Source: Streptomyces spongiae
GTDB taxonomy: Bacteria > Actinomycetota > Actinomycetes > Streptomycetales > Streptomycetaceae
Assembly (NCBI RefSeq): GCF_009377185.1
Contig: NZ_VJZC01000014.1
Coordinates: 1 to 54,065 of the forward strand
Direction: 5' to 3'
DNA: 54,065 bases
Shown here piece by piece: positions 32,885 to 42,315 of the stretch. The notes beneath the pieces are model-generated. The model did not search any database. It had not been told where the DNA came from and worked only from the letters and a program-made list of their open reading frames with translations. How positions within the stretch are numbered: position 1 is the stretch's first letter; each line of letters starts with the position of its first letter. A program made the position numbers and the translations under genes.

Positions 32885-34114
32885 ATGGATTTCAGATTCG
32901 ACAGCACCGCGCTTGAGCTGCGCGAGCGGCTGCTCGAGTTCATGGACTCGCACATCTACCCCTATGAGACCGTCCTCCAGGAACAGCTCTCCGAAATGGA
33001 CAACCGCTGGGCCTGGGACTCGGCCCCCGTCGTGGCCGAGGTTCGCGCCCAGGCCAGGCGTCACGGCCTGTGGAACTTCGCCCTCCCCGGGTGGCAGGGC
33101 GGCGGGCTGACAAACCTCCAGTACGCGCCCCTGGCGGAGATCACCGGTCGCAGCATCCATCTCGCGCCTCCCGCGCTCAACTGCTCCGCACCAGACACGG
33201 GCAACATGGAGGTGCTGACTCTCTTCGGCACCGAGGAGCAGAAGGCGAAGTGGCTTGCACCTCTCCTGGAAGGCGAGATCCGATCGTCCTTCGCGATGAC
33301 CGAACCGGCGATCGCCTCCTCCGACGCCAACAACATCTCGACAAGCATCGTGCGGGACGGTGACGAGTACGTCGTCAGCGGCCGCAAGTGGTGGATCACC
33401 GGCGCCATGAATCCCAACGCCAAGATCTTCATCGTCATGGGGAAGACCGACCCGGAGGCGCCCCGACACCGCCAGCAGTCGATGATCCTCGTCGAACGTG
33501 ATCGACCGGGAGTAGTGATCAAGCGCGGCATGCACGTGTTGGGGTACGACGACCACCAGCACGGTGGCCATGCCGAGATCGAGCTTGAAGACGTACGGGT
33601 GCCGGTGGGCAACCTGATCGCTGGAGAAGGTGATGGCTTTGCCATCGCTCAAGCCCGCCTCGGCCCGGGCCGCATCCACCACTGCATGCGATTGATCGGC
33701 ATCGCAGAACGGGCTATCGAGCTGATGGCTGCGCGGGCGGCGAACCGAGAAGCGTTCGGGCGCCGGCTCGCTGACCAAGGGGTCGTCCGGACCTGGATCG
33801 CTGAGGCGCGAGTCGCAGTCGAGCAGCTGCGGCTCTTGGTGCTGAAGACTGCCTGGCTGATGGACACGGTCGGCAACAAGGGGGCGCACGCCGAGATCCA
33901 GGCCATCAAGATCGCCACCCCGACCACGGTCCAGACCATCCTCGACCGAGCCATCCAGGTCCACGGCGCCGGTGGGCTCTCGCAGGACTTCCCCCTCGCC
34001 TACGACTACGCGCACGTGCGCACGATGCGGTTCGCGGACGGTCCCGATGAGGTCCACCTCAACGCCCTCGCCAAGAACGAGCTGCGACACCAGGCGTCGC
34101 GGCGCGGCGCATAG
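32885..34114 (+). CDS. Acyl-CoA dehydrogenase
   Basis: A 409-residue FAD acyl-CoA dehydrogenase starting MDFRFDSTALELRERLLEFM. Signature 1 is SSFAMTEPAIASSDANNI and the C-terminal part has RAIQVHGAGGLSQDFPLAY with RTMRFADGPDEVH. The overall style is that of ACAD10/11 or FadE-type enzymes which often accompany a phosphotransferase. It follows the phosphotransferase pseudogene directly (stop TGA overlaps ATG) and is 9 bp upstream of a second dehydrogenase. It would introduce the 2,3-double bond in the acyl-CoA chain. Confidence 0.92.
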   Translation: MDFRFDSTALELRERLLEFMDSHIYPYETVLQEQLSEMDNRWAWDSAPVVAEVRAQARRHGLWNFALPGWQGGGLTNLQYAPLAEITGRSIHLAPPALNCSAPDTGNMEVLTLFGTEEQKAKWLAPLLEGEIRSSFAMTEPAIASSDANNISTSIVRDGDEYVVSGRKWWITGAMNPNAKIFIVMGKTDPEAPRHRQQSMILVERDRPGVVIKRGMHVLGYDDHQHGGHAEIELEDVRVPVGNLIAGEGDGFAIAQARLGPGRIHHCMRLIGIAERAIELMAARAANREAFGRRLADQGVVRTWIAEARVAVEQLRLLVLKTAWLMDTVGNKGAHAEIQAIKIATPTTVQTILDRAIQVHGAGGLSQDFPLAYDYAHVRTMRFADGPDEVHLNALAKNELRHQASRRGA

Positions 34115-34123
34115 GAGAGCTCG

Positions 34124-35959
34124 ATGACGCACACCGTCCTGCAGCGCAAGCTGCTACCCACCCTGGACTTCCTCCTGCACGAGTGGTTGGACGTGCCGCG
34201 TCTCCTGGAGCGGGAGCGTTTCGCCGAGCACACACGTGAATCCTGCGACGAGGTACTTCGTGCGGCGTCACAGATCGCTGCCGACTACTTCGAGCCGGCG
34301 AACCGCACCAGCGACGAGCAGCCGCCGGTCATGCGAGATGGCGGCGTGAAGCTGCCGAAGGAGAGCCACGCCGCGTGGGGCGCGTACAACGGCTTCGGAT
34401 TCCTCGGAGCCAGCCATGACGAGGCCTATGGCGGCATGCAGCTGCCCAAGACCGTCGACATGGCGACACGGGTCATCTTCGCCGCGTCAGGCCCGCACCT
34501 GGGTCCCACCTTGCTGACCGACGCCAACGCCTCCCTGATCCTGGAGCACGGGAGCGAGGAGCAGAAGCGAGTCTTCGCGCTGCCCCAGCTCACCGGGAGG
34601 TGGGCCGGCACGATGTGCCTTTCGGAGTCGCATGCGGGATCTTCCCTGTCCGACATATCCACCAAGGCCGTGCCTGACGGCCCGGACTTCGGGAGCGACC
34701 CGCTCGGGCCTCGCTACCGCATCACCGGGAACAAGATGTGGATCAGCGCCGCGGAACACGACCTCACCGAGAACATCGTGCACCTGGTGCTGGCCAAGGT
34801 GCCCGACGCCGACGGTGTCGTCGACCCCAGCACGCGAGGCATCTCGCTCTTCATCATGCCCAAGTTCCTGCCTGCGTCGGACGGCTCGCTCGGCGAGCGC
34901 AACGACATCAGCCTCATCAGCCTCAACCACAAGCTCGGTCAGACCGGCGTACCCAACACGGCCCTTGCGCTTGGTGACGGCACCTACCAACCTCGCGGGG
35001 CACGCGGAGCGGTCGGTCACCTCGTGGGCGAGGTCGGTGACGGTCTGCGCCAGATGTTCCACATGATGAACGCCGCCCGCACCGAGATCGGCCTCTCGGC
35101 GGCGGCGATCGGCCTCGCCGGCTATGCGGTGTCTCTCGACTACGCCCGCCATCGCCGACAGGGACGTCACGCAGGCCCACGCGGCAAGGACGCGTCCCAG
35201 CCGCAGGTGCCCATCATCGAGCACGCCGACGTCAAGCGGATGCTGCTGGCGCAGAAGGCGTACGCCGAAGGCGGCGTCGCGCTGGCGCTCCAGGCGGCGC
35301 GTCTGCTCGACGAGCAGCAGACCGGTTCACCCGAGCAGGCCAAGGACGCGCTGCTCCTGCTGGAGATCCTGACGCCCGTCGTCAAGAGCTGGCCCAGTGA
35401 GTGGTGCCTCGAGGGGAACAGCCTCGCGATCCAGGTCTTGGGAGGTGCGGGATACACCAAGGACTACCCCGTCGAGCTCTACTGGCGCGACCAACGGATC
35501 AACATGATCCACGAGGGCACGCACGGGATCCACGGCCTGGACCTGCTGGGTCGGAAGGTGCGTATGGCGGGCGGCGCAGGTCTCGACCTTCTCGGCTCAC
35601 GGGTGGAGACCACCGCCGACACGGCGCGGGCACGCGGCCTGGACGACCTCGCCAATCAGCTCCTGCAGGCATGGCGCCTGGTCGTTCAGACAACCAAGCA
35701 GGCCTGGTCGACCGGCGATCCCGCCGACGCGCTGGCCAATGCCACGCCGTACCTGCAGGGCTTCGGGCACGTGGTCCTCGCTTGGGTGCACCTCGACCTG
35801 GCCGCTGCAGCACTCGTGAGCTCTCATCCCGAGAGTGCGGGACGTCTCGCCGCAGCGCGCTACTTCTTCTCCTACGAACTGCCCCGAGCCAAGGCCTGGC
35901 TCGACCTCGCCGCCAGTCGTGAGTCGCTCTGTCGCGATCTGCCCCTCGATGCCTTCTGA
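34124..35959 (+). CDS. Acyl-CoA dehydrogenase with C-terminal extension
   Basis: A 611-residue long-form acyl-CoA dehydrogenase, GAGAGCTCG before ATG 34124. Core motifs: GTMCLSESHAGSSLSDISTKA and the catalytic-base region INMIHEGTHGIHGLDLLGRK, followed by a helical C-terminal domain (about residues 490-611) typical of this class, which acts on bulky or 3-substituted substrates. Two dissimilar dehydrogenases in tandem suggest either two chain-shortening rounds or two chain types. Confidence 0.92.
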   Translation: MTHTVLQRKLLPTLDFLLHEWLDVPRLLERERFAEHTRESCDEVLRAASQIAADYFEPANRTSDEQPPVMRDGGVKLPKESHAAWGAYNGFGFLGASHDEAYGGMQLPKTVDMATRVIFAASGPHLGPTLLTDANASLILEHGSEEQKRVFALPQLTGRWAGTMCLSESHAGSSLSDISTKAVPDGPDFGSDPLGPRYRITGNKMWISAAEHDLTENIVHLVLAKVPDADGVVDPSTRGISLFIMPKFLPASDGSLGERNDISLISLNHKLGQTGVPNTALALGDGTYQPRGARGAVGHLVGEVGDGLRQMFHMMNAARTEIGLSAAAIGLAGYAVSLDYARHRRQGRHAGPRGKDASQPQVPIIEHADVKRMLLAQKAYAEGGVALALQAARLLDEQQTGSPEQAKDALLLLEILTPVVKSWPSEWCLEGNSLAIQVLGGAGYTKDYPVELYWRDQRINMIHEGTHGIHGLDLLGRKVRMAGGAGLDLLGSRVETTADTARARGLDDLANQLLQAWRLVVQTTKQAWSTGDPADALANATPYLQGFGHVVLAWVHLDLAAAALVSSHPESAGRLAAARYFFSYELPRAKAWLDLAASRESLCRDLPLDAF

Positions 35960-36108
35960 GATGAGGCTGCACGGACGCTCCCGCGTCATCGTGGCTGCTG
36001 CGCGACGTCACGACCGTGCCGGCGAGCGCCCTCCGGGCTCTCGTCGGCGGACTCCCCGCCACCACGGCCATGGAGCCGCACATCGATCAACCATAGGACG
36101 GCTGACAC

Positions 36109-36846
36109 ATGGGAAACCTACACTTCGACTTCAACGGCCGCTCGGTCGTCGTGACCGGGTCGGCTCGAGGCATCGGCAAGGAGGTGGCTCGGTCCTTCGC
36201 CGACAGCGGGGCCGACGTCTTCCTGATGGACCCTGACGCCTCCGAGGTGCACGATGCCGCCGAGGAGATCGGAGGGACGGCCATCGTGGGTGACGTCAGC
36301 AGCACCACGGATGCGCACGCTGCGATCGACCACGTCGTGCAGGTGACCGGACAGGTCGACATCGTCGTGAACAACGCCGGCATCCTCCGCGACCGGGTCG
36401 TGTGGAAGCTCACCGACGCGGACTGGGAAGCGGTCCTGGCTGTCCACGCCGGGGGCACCTTCCGGATGACGCGAGCCGCCATCCCGCACTTCCGAGCGGC
36501 CGGCTACGGCCGAATCGTCAACATCACCTCCTACACCGGTCTCCACGGCGCCGTCGGTCAGGCCAACTACGCTACCGCGAAAGCCGGCATCATCGGCTTC
36601 ACGAAGACGGTCGCCAAGGAGCTGGCGGGCTTCGGCGTAACTGCCAATGCGGTGTCTCCGAACGCGGAGACGCGGATGATCGCCTCCATACCCGAGGAAC
36701 GGCGCAAGAAGGTCACCGAGGACATTCCCCTGCGACGGTTCGCCGATCCAGTGGAGATGGCCGCAGCGATCGCCTTCCTGGCATCCGAGGAGGCCGGGTA
36801 CATCACGGGTGCCGTCCTTCCTGTCGACGGCGGTCTGGCCATGTGA
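36109..36846 (+). CDS. SDR-family 3-oxoacyl reductase-like oxidoreductase
   Basis: A 245-residue SDR with VTGSARGIGKEVA, DIVVNNAGILRD, catalytic Ser in VNITSYTGLHG, YATAK, and C-terminal YITGAVLPVDGGLAM. It resembles FabG/HSD17B4-type 3-hydroxyacyl-CoA dehydrogenases, fitting the third step of beta-oxidation after the MaoC hydratase. It lies 149 bp after the second dehydrogenase and just before the IS30 insertion. Confidence 0.9.
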   Translation: MGNLHFDFNGRSVVVTGSARGIGKEVARSFADSGADVFLMDPDASEVHDAAEEIGGTAIVGDVSSTTDAHAAIDHVVQVTGQVDIVVNNAGILRDRVVWKLTDADWEAVLAVHAGGTFRMTRAAIPHFRAAGYGRIVNITSYTGLHGAVGQANYATAKAGIIGFTKTVAKELAGFGVTANAVSPNAETRMIASIPEERRKKVTEDIPLRRFADPVEMAAAIAFLASEEAGYITGAVLPVDGGLAM

Positions 36847-36885
36847 TCCGGCTCGACACCGAAGCCGGGGCGCATCCTGACTTCA

Positions 36886-38296
36886 GGAGTGAAAACCGGC
36901 CCCACCTGGGGTTTGGGTTCTAGAGGTGGTCGCAACGCCAGACCCTGAGGGGTGTTGCATTGACCAAGCCGCAGCGGACCCGTACGAAGCGTGGACCTGC
37001 CCCGTTGGCGGACAAGCGTGCCCAATATCTTCGGCTCATGGCTCAGGGATTGAGCAACTCGGCCGCGTGCCGGAAGGTGGGCATCAACCGCAGGGCGGGG
37101 AACCGATGGCAGTACGGACGGAAGGTCGTCGACCGATCCGGCCGTGAGCACGTCTGACTGCCCATCACCAAGGAGCGGGACTCCGCTGCGGGCTCGCCGC
37201 GGTTCCTGTCGGGGACGAGCGGATCGTCACCGCCGACCTGCTGCGGGCCAGGAAGTCCTTGCGCGCCGTCGCCCGCGAGCACGGCCGGGAACCTGCCACG
37301 ATCAGCCGCGCGGTGCGCCGCTACCGCGACCCGCGCACCGGCAAGTACCACCCGTTCCAGGCCCTGCGGCGAGCCGCCGTGCGCCGCGCCCGCTCGAAGG
37401 AAGGCAAGATACGGCGCGATCCGGAGCTGAAGGAGTTCGTCCAGCAGTACCTCGACCCGGCGCTGGAGCCCGGAGCAGATCAGCCAGGTCCTGCGCTCCG
37501 CCTTCCCGGACGAGCCCGACCGCCACCTGGCCCACGAGACCATCTACCAGGCGATCCACCTGCCGCACTGCGGCGGCCTGGAACGCACGCCTGGCGTGCT
37601 GCGCACTGGCCGCCGTGCCCGACGCCGCAGGGGCCGCGCCGACCAGCGCACCACTCGGTTCATATACCCCGGCACGCCGGTCAGCCAGCGCCCGGCCAAG
37701 GTCGACGGCCGCCTGGTCGCGGGGCATGGGGAAGGCGACCTCATCGTCGGCCAGGGCAGCCGCTCGGTCATGGGCACCCTGTGCGACCGCACCACCCGCT
37801 ACGTCAAGCTCTTGCACCTGCTCGACGGCCGCACCGCCGAGCACGTCTGTGACGCCCTCATGCACACCTTCGCCGGCCTGTCGGCCGGCCTCGCCCGCTC
37901 GCTGACCTGGGATCAGGGAAGCGAGATGGAGCGGCACAACGAGTTCACCTGCGCCGCTTGCATCCTGGTCTACCTTTGCGAGCCCGCGAGTCCCTGACAG
38001 CGGCTCCAACGAGAACACGAACGGCCTGCTGCGCCAGTATTTCCCGAAGGGCACCGACCTCGCGGTCTACAGCGCCGAGGACCTCTCCTACCTCGCGGCC
38101 GAACTCAACGACCGCCCCCGCAGGACCCTCGGCTGGCAGACGCCCACGCAGCTCTGCGCTGGGCTCGTCGCAACATTTGAGTGATCGCCTGTTGCGATGA
38201 TCATCGGAACCTGCCGGTCAATGCAGCATCCTTCAGGGTCTGGTGTTGCCACCACTTCTAGAACCCAAGCGCCTGAAAGGGGCCAAGACTCACTCC
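36886..38296 (+). mobile_element. IS30-family insertion sequence, defective
   Basis: The outer ends GGAGTGA/TCACTCC lie inside a possible 3-bp duplication TCA (36883-36885 and 38297-38299). Inward the inverted repeat is patchy (GGCCCC) and then strong (TTGGGTTCTAGA at 36913-36924 against 38257-38268, then a further stretch with CCAGACCCTGA). The 1.41-kb element separates the SDR gene from the TetR gene and ends 11 bp from a regulon motif. Confidence 0.75.
36960..38184 (+). pseudogene. IS30-family transposase with several lesions
   Basis: Starts TKPQRTRTKRGPAPLADKRA with the N-terminal helix-turn-helix (LMAQGLSNSAACRKVGINRRAGNRW). A TGA at 37155-37157 follows GREHV; frameshifts then occur near 37205, near 37470 (ELKEFVQQYLDPAL to EQISQVLRSAFPDEP) and near 37990 (before SNENTNGLLRQYFPKGTDL). 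Catalytic-domain landmarks remain in pieces: GEGDLIVGQGSRS, LTWDQGSEM, and the final NDRPRRTLGW. It cannot make an active protein. Confidence 0.82.
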
Positions 38297-38306
38297 TCAC
38301 GCCACG

Positions 38307-38336
38307 CATCCCCCACCCGGGCGCTCGTGGGGGATC
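38307..38336. promoter_or_regulatory. Island motif copy 8 with an adjoining opposite half-site
   Basis: CATCCCCCACCCGGG at 38307-38321 is an exact match on the + strand. Abutting it, 38322-38336 read on the - strand gives GATCCCCCACGAGCG, which keeps the GATCCCCCA half but not the GGG. The pair precedes the TetR gene by about 95 bp. Confidence 0.75.
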
Positions 38337-38430
38337 GGGCTCACTCAGCGGGTTCTTCTCCCGCCATGCTGTGTGAGTTCCCCGTTGCCGAACCCGGACG
38401 GGGCCGCTGGACCGGCTCAGAGAGGCGCCC

Positions 38431-39060
38431 ATGAAGACGACGAACGCGGGACGAGGGCAGGAGACCCGCGCGCGACTCCTGAGCGCAGCGATCGAGTGCT
38501 TCGCGACCAAGGGCTACCACGCGGCCAGCACGCGCGACATCGCCAAGGCCGCCGGGATCTCCCCCACCGCCCTCTACGCGCACCACGAGTCCAAGGAGGA
38601 TCTGCTCTACCTGATCGCCCTCGATGGACACGAGGAGGCCGTGCGCATTGTGCGGACAGCCCGTGCATCGAGCCCCAACCCGGTCGCGCAGCTGCGGGCT
38701 CTCATGCACGACTTCGTGATGCACCACGCGACGTCGCACCTGCGATCGCGTGTGGTCAACTACGAGCTGAACGCCCTCAACCGCAAGCACCTGCGCGAGA
38801 TCGGCGCACTGAGACGACAGATCGTGGTGGAGTTCCGCGCCGTGATCGATCTGGGGGCCGATTCCGGTGTCCTCGAAGTTTCCAACCGCCGCATGGCGAC
38901 CAACGCCCTGATCTCGATGTGCGTCGACATCTGCCGCTGGTACAGGGACGACGGGATCAGTCCCCACGAGATCGCCGATTCCTACGCAGAGCTGGCCGTG
39001 CGCTCCCTGGTCCCACAAGCGCCGGCGACGAGCACACCCAGGGTCGTCCTCGGTCAGTGA
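38431..39060 (+). CDS. TetR/AcrR-family transcriptional regulator
   Basis: A 209-residue TetR protein with a helix-turn-helix at residues 10-55 (ETRARLLSAAIECFATKGYHAASTRDIAKAAGISPTALYAHHESKE) and a ligand domain typical of regulators of acyl-CoA metabolism (MHHATSHLRSRVVNYELNAL). ATG follows AGAGAGGCGCCC. Its promoter carries motif copy 8, so it is part of the regulon as target or as its controller. It is flanked by IS elements on both sides. Confidence 0.9.
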   Translation: MKTTNAGRGQETRARLLSAAIECFATKGYHAASTRDIAKAAGISPTALYAHHESKEDLLYLIALDGHEEAVRIVRTARASSPNPVAQLRALMHDFVMHHATSHLRSRVVNYELNALNRKHLREIGALRRQIVVEFRAVIDLGADSGVLEVSNRRMATNALISMCVDICRWYRDDGISPHEIADSYAELAVRSLVPQAPATSTPRVVLGQ

Positions 39061-39083
39061 GGTATCGGGGTCTGTCAAACGAG

Positions 39084-40569
39084 CGGCTCTGTCCCGTAAT
39101 CGGTGGTGACGAAGCGTGGCGGCTACTGGAGGAGGATGCGGTGGCGGAGCAGGGTGAACCCGGCCCGTCCGTGTATCTGCCTCATGATCCTCTTCGTTCG
39201 TGTGTTGACGCCTTCGGTGCGTCCGTTGTGGTGAGGGAGCGTAACGCCGGCGTCGACAGCGGTGCGGTCGAGTTCCAGGCCGTTGGCGAAGGCGTGCAGG
39301 TGGGGCAGGTCGGTGGCTCGGACGGCGTTGATCCATTCGGTAAGTCTGATGGCGTTGTCGGTGGCAGGGGTGAGCAGTGCGGCAAACTGCCGGACGAGGC
39401 GGGCGAGTTCGGTCATCTCGGGGCAGGCGGAGATGAGTTCTCTCAGGAGTTCCGTGTCCTTGTCCCGCAGGTTGTCGGGGCGGGTGAGTAGAAGGCGGGC
39501 GAAGCGGCGCGGCGTGAGGACGGGGCGGTTGCCCTCGGCCCGGCCTTGGGTGATGTAGCGGTAGAGGAGGTTGAGACTGCCGGTGTAGCCGAGCTCTTTG
39601 ATCTCGTGGAAGAGGTGGAGAACGGGGACGGCGGGGTCGGCGGCCCGGCGGGCGCGAAGGTGGTCGCGGTAGGGATCGACGAGGGTGGGCCGGTAACGAG
39701 GAGCCCGGCGCAGTGCTTCCGGTTCCTGGGTGCGCGCGTAACGCTTGACGGTGTTGAGCGCCAGGTTGAGGCGTCGGGCGCATTCGAGGAGGCCCACGCC
39801 TTTGCCGAGCAGGTCGTGGATCTGCTGCCATCGTTCACGGGTGGTCTGCTCATGTACTCCTGCGGGGCGGGGCGGGTTGACGGTGGCCCAGCAGGAGCTG
39901 TGGGAGCGGACCTCGGCCAGCGCCTTGTCGCAGAGGTTCTTCCAGATGTGCCATCGGTCGCTGACCTGCACCGCGTCAGGCAGGGCTCGGCGGACCGCCT
40001 CGCCGTAGGCCCCCGAGCCGTCGCGGCAGACGATCTGGGCGCCGGGATGCTCACGCAGCCACGTCTCGAGCGTGTCGGCGCTGCGGCCTGGCAGTACGTC
40101 GATCCGCTCGCCGGTCTCGGCGTCGGTCAGGATGGTGGCATAGCGGTGGCGCCGCTTCAGGGCGAAGTCGTCGACGCCGAGTACCCGCGGCACGCGCAGC
40201 GGGGGCAGTGGCAGCCGCGTCACGGGGACCTGCTCGCGGAAGGTCTGCCGCGGACAGCCCAGCACCGGGCAGACCAGGCGCCGGACCCGCACTGACACCA
40301 CGACTCGTCGGCCGTCCACCGCCAGGTCCGCCACCGTACGCTCGTGGAAGCCGTGCACTCTCGAGGTCGGCGTCCCGCACTTCGGGCACGACACCGCCTC
40401 GTGCCGGGTTCGCGCCGACAGGCGGATCGCCTCATCCTGGTTCGTCACGTTCTCAATGACCAGAGCCGATAGCCCAGAAAACACGGTCCCCACAAGGCAG
40501 TTGACATCGCGCATGCGATGCCAACGAGCTCGGTCACGCTTCGTCACCACCGATTACGGGACAGAGCCG
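39084..40569 (-). mobile_element. ISL3-family insertion sequence with an internal deletion
   Basis: The ends CGGCTCTGTCCCGTAATCGG at 39084 onward and the complementary CCGATTACGGGACAGAGCCG ending at 40569 form a perfect inverted repeat that continues through TGGTGACGAAGCG. The flanks share only AACGA, so a clean target duplication is not visible. The element differs from the ISL3 at 8953. Confidence 0.85.
39123..40514 (-). CDS. ISL3-family transposase lacking a central segment
   Basis: About 463 residues from MRDVNCLVGTVFSGLSALVI. The zinc-finger-like CPKCGTPTSRVHGFH and DDE residues (LGVDDFALKRRHRY, IVCRDGSGAYGE, GRTEGVNTRTKRI) are present. Between FREQVPVTRL and PLPPLRVPRVLG about 50 residues normally holding a helix-turn-helix are missing without loss of frame, so the protein is open but probably inactive. 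The missing segment was judged against the general family layout, not an alignment. Confidence 0.75.
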   Translation of the reverse strand: MRDVNCLVGTVFSGLSALVIENVTNQDEAIRLSARTRHEAVSCPKCGTPTSRVHGFHERTVADLAVDGRRVVVSVRVRRLVCPVLGCPRQTFREQVPVTRLPLPPLRVPRVLGVDDFALKRRHRYATILTDAETGERIDVLPGRSADTLETWLREHPGAQIVCRDGSGAYGEAVRRALPDAVQVSDRWHIWKNLCDKALAEVRSHSSCWATVNPPRPAGVHEQTTRERWQQIHDLLGKGVGLLECARRLNLALNTVKRYARTQEPEALRRAPRYRPTLVDPYRDHLRARRAADPAVPVLHLFHEIKELGYTGSLNLLYRYITQGRAEGNRPVLTPRRFARLLLTRPDNLRDKDTELLRELISACPEMTELARLVRQFAALLTPATDNAIRLTEWINAVRATDLPHLHAFANGLELDRTAVDAGVTLPHHNGRTEGVNTRTKRIMRQIHGRAGFTLLRHRILLQ

Positions 40570-40679
40570 AACGATTTACAGTCCCCGTCAGCACAGCGAA
40601 GAACAGCAGCACTGCCACCGGCCCGGCCACGATCTGAAACGCAAGACAGTTCACGTAGCGAAGCGAGATCTCAAGACAG

Positions 40680-40960
40680 GCTCAATAGGCGGAAGGCGGT
40701 GGCGTGGCCGTATCCGGCGTCGGCGACGACCAGGGGGACGTCGACGCCGCAGATGCGGGCTTCGTCGATCGTGTCCAGGACCAGCTGCTCCTTCTCCTCG
40801 TGGGTGGCCTCGACAGGGATCTGGCATCGCTTGTGGTGGGCGACTTTGGCCGGACCTGCGTCCGGCGACGCGGGATCCCACGAGGCCATCAACAGCCGCG
40901 AGTCGATGGCCGGTGGACAAGCCGCCCCGTTTGGGGAATGCGGCGTCTCCGCGTCGGCCC
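40680..40960 (-). pseudogene. Internal fragment of an IS701-family transposase
   Basis: The frame encodes SWDPASPDAGPAKVAHHKRC, then LDTIDEARICGVDVPLVVADAGYGHATAFRLLSLS, the region of the second catalytic Asp in IS701 proteins. Both ends are lost and the fragment abuts the thiolase stop codon. It is not close in sequence to the IS701 remnant at 180-851. Confidence 0.7.
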
Positions 40961-40967
40961 CGGAAAC

Positions 40968-42185
40968 TCAGGACAGTCTCTCCAGGACCATCGCCATGCC
41001 CATCCCGCCTCCGACGCACATCGACTCGACCCCGATCTCCTTGTCGTGCCACTGCAGCGAGTTGATCAGGGTGCTGGTGATGCGCGCGCCGGTCATGCCG
41101 AAGGGATGCCCGACGGCGATAGCGCCACCGTTGACGTTGAGCTTCTCGACAGGAATACCGAGCTTCTGAGCAGAGCCGAGAGACTGCACGGCGAATGCCT
41201 CGTTGATCTCAAACAGGTCGACGTCGCCGAGACCGATACCTGCCCGGGCGAGCGCGGCGGGGATGGCCTCGACCGGCCCCAAGCCCATGATCTCCGGAGA
41301 GAGTCCGGTGGCTGCCGTGGAGACGATCCGGGCGAGCGGGGTGATGCCGAGCTCGCGTGCCCGGACGTCACTCATCACGACGAGCGCGGCCGCACCGTCG
41401 TTGAGCGGGCAGGCGTTGCCCGCGGTCACGGTCCCGTCCGGGCGGAAGACGGGCTTCAGCTGGCTGACCTTCTCCATCGTGGTCCCCGGTCGCGGTCCGT
41501 CGTCAACGGACACGACGGTGCCATCGGGCAGGGTCACGGGCGTGATCTCGCGAGCCCAGAACCCCTGCTCGATGCGCTGACAGGCGAGATTCTGGCTGCG
41601 GACCCCGAACTCGTCCTGCTCCTCTCGGGACATCCCGAGAACCTGGGCAACGTTCTCGGCGGTCTGACCCATGGCGATATAGAGGTCCGGAAGCTCGCCC
41701 GTCGACCGCGGATCCACCCAATGCCCGGTCCCTGCGAAGGCTCGTGCCACTGTTCGCGCCTGCGCGCTCCCGTACACCGGGTTCTGGCCCTCGGGATTGT
41801 CCGACATGCCGTGTGTGTAACGGCTCACGGTCTCGACGCCGACGGACAGGAACGCATTGCCCTCGCCTGCCTTGATGGCATGGAGGGCCATACGCGTGGT
41901 CTGCAGGCTGCTGGAGCAGTAGCGATTGACGGTCACGCCCGGCAGGTGGTCCATGCCGGCCTGGACCGCCACCGCTCGTGCCAGGTTGTTCCCGGACTCT
42001 CCGGCTGGTTGACCGACGCCCAGGTGCAGGTCATCGATCTCTCTAGGATCCAGCTGCGGCACGTCGGCCAGGACGGCGGACACCATCTGGACCGCCAGAT
42101 CATCCGGTCGCAGGTCCTTGAGCGAGCCCTTGTGGGCGCGGCCTATCGGGGATCGGGTGGTGGCGACGATCACGGCCTCGGGCAT
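40968..42185 (-). CDS. Thiolase (acetyl-CoA acyltransferase)
   Basis: A 405-residue thiolase starting MPEAVIVATTRSPIGRAHKG. The nucleophile Cys is in VNRYCSSSLQTTRMA (near residue 87), the His in GGAIAVGHPFGMTGAR and the second Cys in MCVGGGMGMAMVLERLS. It would perform the final thiolytic step of the island beta-oxidation. ATG 42185 follows AGGAGAG, and a motif copy lies 80 bp upstream, so it probably starts its own transcript. Confidence 0.93.
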   Translation of the reverse strand: MPEAVIVATTRSPIGRAHKGSLKDLRPDDLAVQMVSAVLADVPQLDPREIDDLHLGVGQPAGESGNNLARAVAVQAGMDHLPGVTVNRYCSSSLQTTRMALHAIKAGEGNAFLSVGVETVSRYTHGMSDNPEGQNPVYGSAQARTVARAFAGTGHWVDPRSTGELPDLYIAMGQTAENVAQVLGMSREEQDEFGVRSQNLACQRIEQGFWAREITPVTLPDGTVVSVDDGPRPGTTMEKVSQLKPVFRPDGTVTAGNACPLNDGAAALVVMSDVRARELGITPLARIVSTAATGLSPEIMGLGPVEAIPAALARAGIGLGDVDLFEINEAFAVQSLGSAQKLGIPVEKLNVNGGAIAVGHPFGMTGARITSTLINSLQWHDKEIGVESMCVGGGMGMAMVLERLS

Positions 42186-42264
42186 CGACTCTCCTCAGGG
42201 GGTGGGGTGTCCGGCCAGGGTGCCGCACCCGTCGCTACGGCGTGGCTCCGAGGCCCGGGAACGG

Positions 42265-42279
42265 CCCGTCCGGGGGATG
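42265..42279 (-). promoter_or_regulatory. Island motif copy 9 (CATCCCCCGGACGGG)
   Basis: Exact consensus match on the - strand between the CoA ligase stop and the thiolase start, 80 bp upstream of the thiolase ATG. Confidence 0.8.
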
Positions 42280-42315
42280 AGGCTCCCGGGCAACCCTGCG
42301 CCGGAGGCCGTGGCC

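Noticed and set aside
32729..34132. A 467-codon - strand frame opposite the first acyl-CoA dehydrogenase
   Set aside because: It is the complement of a gene with clear dehydrogenase motifs and has no start context.
38341..39831. A 496-codon - strand frame opposite the TetR gene and overlapping the ISL3 transposase
   Set aside because: Its sequence is rich in Pro, Arg and His, as expected of a shadow frame, and it opposes two recognised genes.
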